Assembly: GCA_017445525.1 (NCBI GenBank)
Contig: JAFSTZ010000402.1
Coordinates: 1 to 5,333 of the forward strand
Origin: Eubacterium sp.
GTDB taxonomy: Bacteria > Bacillota > Clostridia > Lachnospirales > Lachnospiraceae
Reading direction: 5' to 3'
DNA length: 5,333 bases
In this document: piece after piece, positions 4,720 through 5,333 of the stretch
How the letters are laid out: every line of letters begins with the position of its first letter
Position numbering within the stretch: position 1 is the stretch's first letter
Program-made: the position numbers and the translations under genes
The notes under the pieces: generated by a model
The model's database searches: none
What the model was told of the DNA's origin: nothing
What the model saw: only the letters and a program-made list of their open reading frames with translations

Positions 4720-5333
4720 ATGGTTGAGGATCTTACGGAAGAGCGGAGAGAGGAGCTGACCGGTCACATACTTCCGTTCTGGGAGAGCATGATCGACCAG
4801 GTAAACGGTGGCTTCTACGGACGCATGGATTATGATGGTACCCTTCGTAAGGATGCTCCTAAAGGGGGTATTCTTCATGCACGTATACTTTGGGCATTTT
4901 CAAATGCTTATTCCGTTCTTAAGGATGAAACTTATCTCGAGTATGCAAAGCATGCGTATGAGTTTTTGAACACTGCTTTCTGGGACAATCAGTTCGGAGG
5001 ATTTTTCTGGACGGTAACTCCGGATGGTATTCCTGCTGAGGACCTGAAGCACGCTTATTGTCAGGCGATGGCTCTTTATGCGATATCTTCTTATTATGAA
5101 GCGTCGGGCGATGAGAAAGCTCTCATGCGTGCCATGGATGTCTATGATATCCTTGAGAATGAGATGCATGATGAGTTTGGTTACAAGGAGTCCTTTACAC
5201 GTGATTTCAGATGGGCAGAGAATGAGAAACTCTCTGAAAACGGTATTGAGGCTGCCAAGACCATGAACACCAACCTTCATGTGATGGAGGCTTATACAGA
5301 GCTTTACAGAGTTAGTGGTTATCCTCAGGTCGC
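4720..5333 (+). CDS. Cellobiose 2-epimerase, N-terminal half (3' end outside window)
   Basis: This AGE-superfamily enzyme (EC 5.1.3.11) would interconvert the reducing-end glucose and mannose of beta-1,4-disaccharides, e.g. cellobiose to glucosyl-mannose. The 204 complete codons seen are about half of the usual ~390-420 residues; the frame is open at the window edge. The sequence resembles the Ruminococcus albus enzyme as remembered: LTGHILPFW near the start, NGGFYGRMDYDG (29-40), ILHARILWAFSNAY (51-64), AKHAYEF (76-82), YAISSYYEASGD (120-131), ENEKLSENG and KTMNTNLHVMEAYTELY (180-196). Likely (alpha/alpha)6-barrel active-site residues are Arg55 in HARILW, Tyr113, Asn183 and the catalytic His187; the second and third catalytic His should lie beyond the edge. 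It is cytoplasmic, with no signal peptide. N-acylglucosamine 2-epimerase is the alternative, less likely given the motif match. The gene starts 34 bases after a terminator T-run with no visible promoter of its own. In related bacteria it works with a mannosylglucose phosphorylase in mannan use; that partner is not in view. Confidence 0.9.
   Translation, partial: MVEDLTEERREELTGHILPFWESMIDQVNGGFYGRMDYDGTLRKDAPKGGILHARILWAFSNAYSVLKDETYLEYAKHAYEFLNTAFWDNQFGGFFWTVTPDGIPAEDLKHAYCQAMALYAISSYYEASGDEKALMRAMDVYDILENEMHDEFGYKESFTRDFRWAENEKLSENGIEAAKTMNTNLHVMEAYTELYRVSGYPQV

Noticed and set aside
4900..5280. Minus-strand open frame opposite the epimerase
   Set aside because: The plus strand encodes an unmistakable cellobiose 2-epimerase; the antisense frame has no SD or recognisable sequence.

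Overview
The window looks like chromosomal DNA of an anaerobic gut or rumen Firmicute, most plausibly a Lachnospiraceae/Ruminococcaceae-type clostridium. This rests on strong AGGAGG-type Shine-Dalgarno (SD) sites before nearly every gene, sigma-A consensus promoters, moderately low GC, and a partial cellobiose 2-epimerase resembling the Ruminococcus albus enzyme. The genus cannot be fixed from sequence alone.

Left part (1-2905): the end of a cell-surface polysaccharide locus. On the + strand are the C-terminal half of a membrane acyltransferase-3 family protein and, overlapping it by 8 bases, a complete Wzx-type polysaccharide flippase. Facing them on the - strand is a 289-aa left-handed beta-helix (hexapeptide-repeat) acyltransferase of the sugar N-/O-acyltransferase type, with its own promoter. 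Together they would decorate glycan repeat units and move them across the membrane. Just after the flippase stop there is an orphan SD plus ATG that opens only a three-codon frame, possibly the scar of a lost next gene.

Centre (2906-3201): a divergent regulatory region. Two back-to-back sigma-A promoters share a 7+7 inverted repeat that touches both -35 boxes. The rightward promoter is a perfect TTGACA-17-TATAAT and appears to start its transcript with a stable hairpin.

Right-centre (3202-4685): a two-gene unit of unknown function. It encodes a 310-aa, very highly charged, largely disordered or coiled-coil protein with one short ordered-looking motif, then a 155-aa very acidic protein whose SD lies inside a perfect palindrome. 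A strong intrinsic terminator closes the unit. This is the least explained part of the window.

Right end (4720-5333): the first 204 codons of a cellobiose 2-epimerase, cut by the window edge. It starts only 34 bases after the terminator T-run, so it probably relies on read-through or an unrecognised promoter. The enzyme fits cello-oligosaccharide or mannan use. There is no tRNA, rRNA, CRISPR array or insertion sequence in the window.
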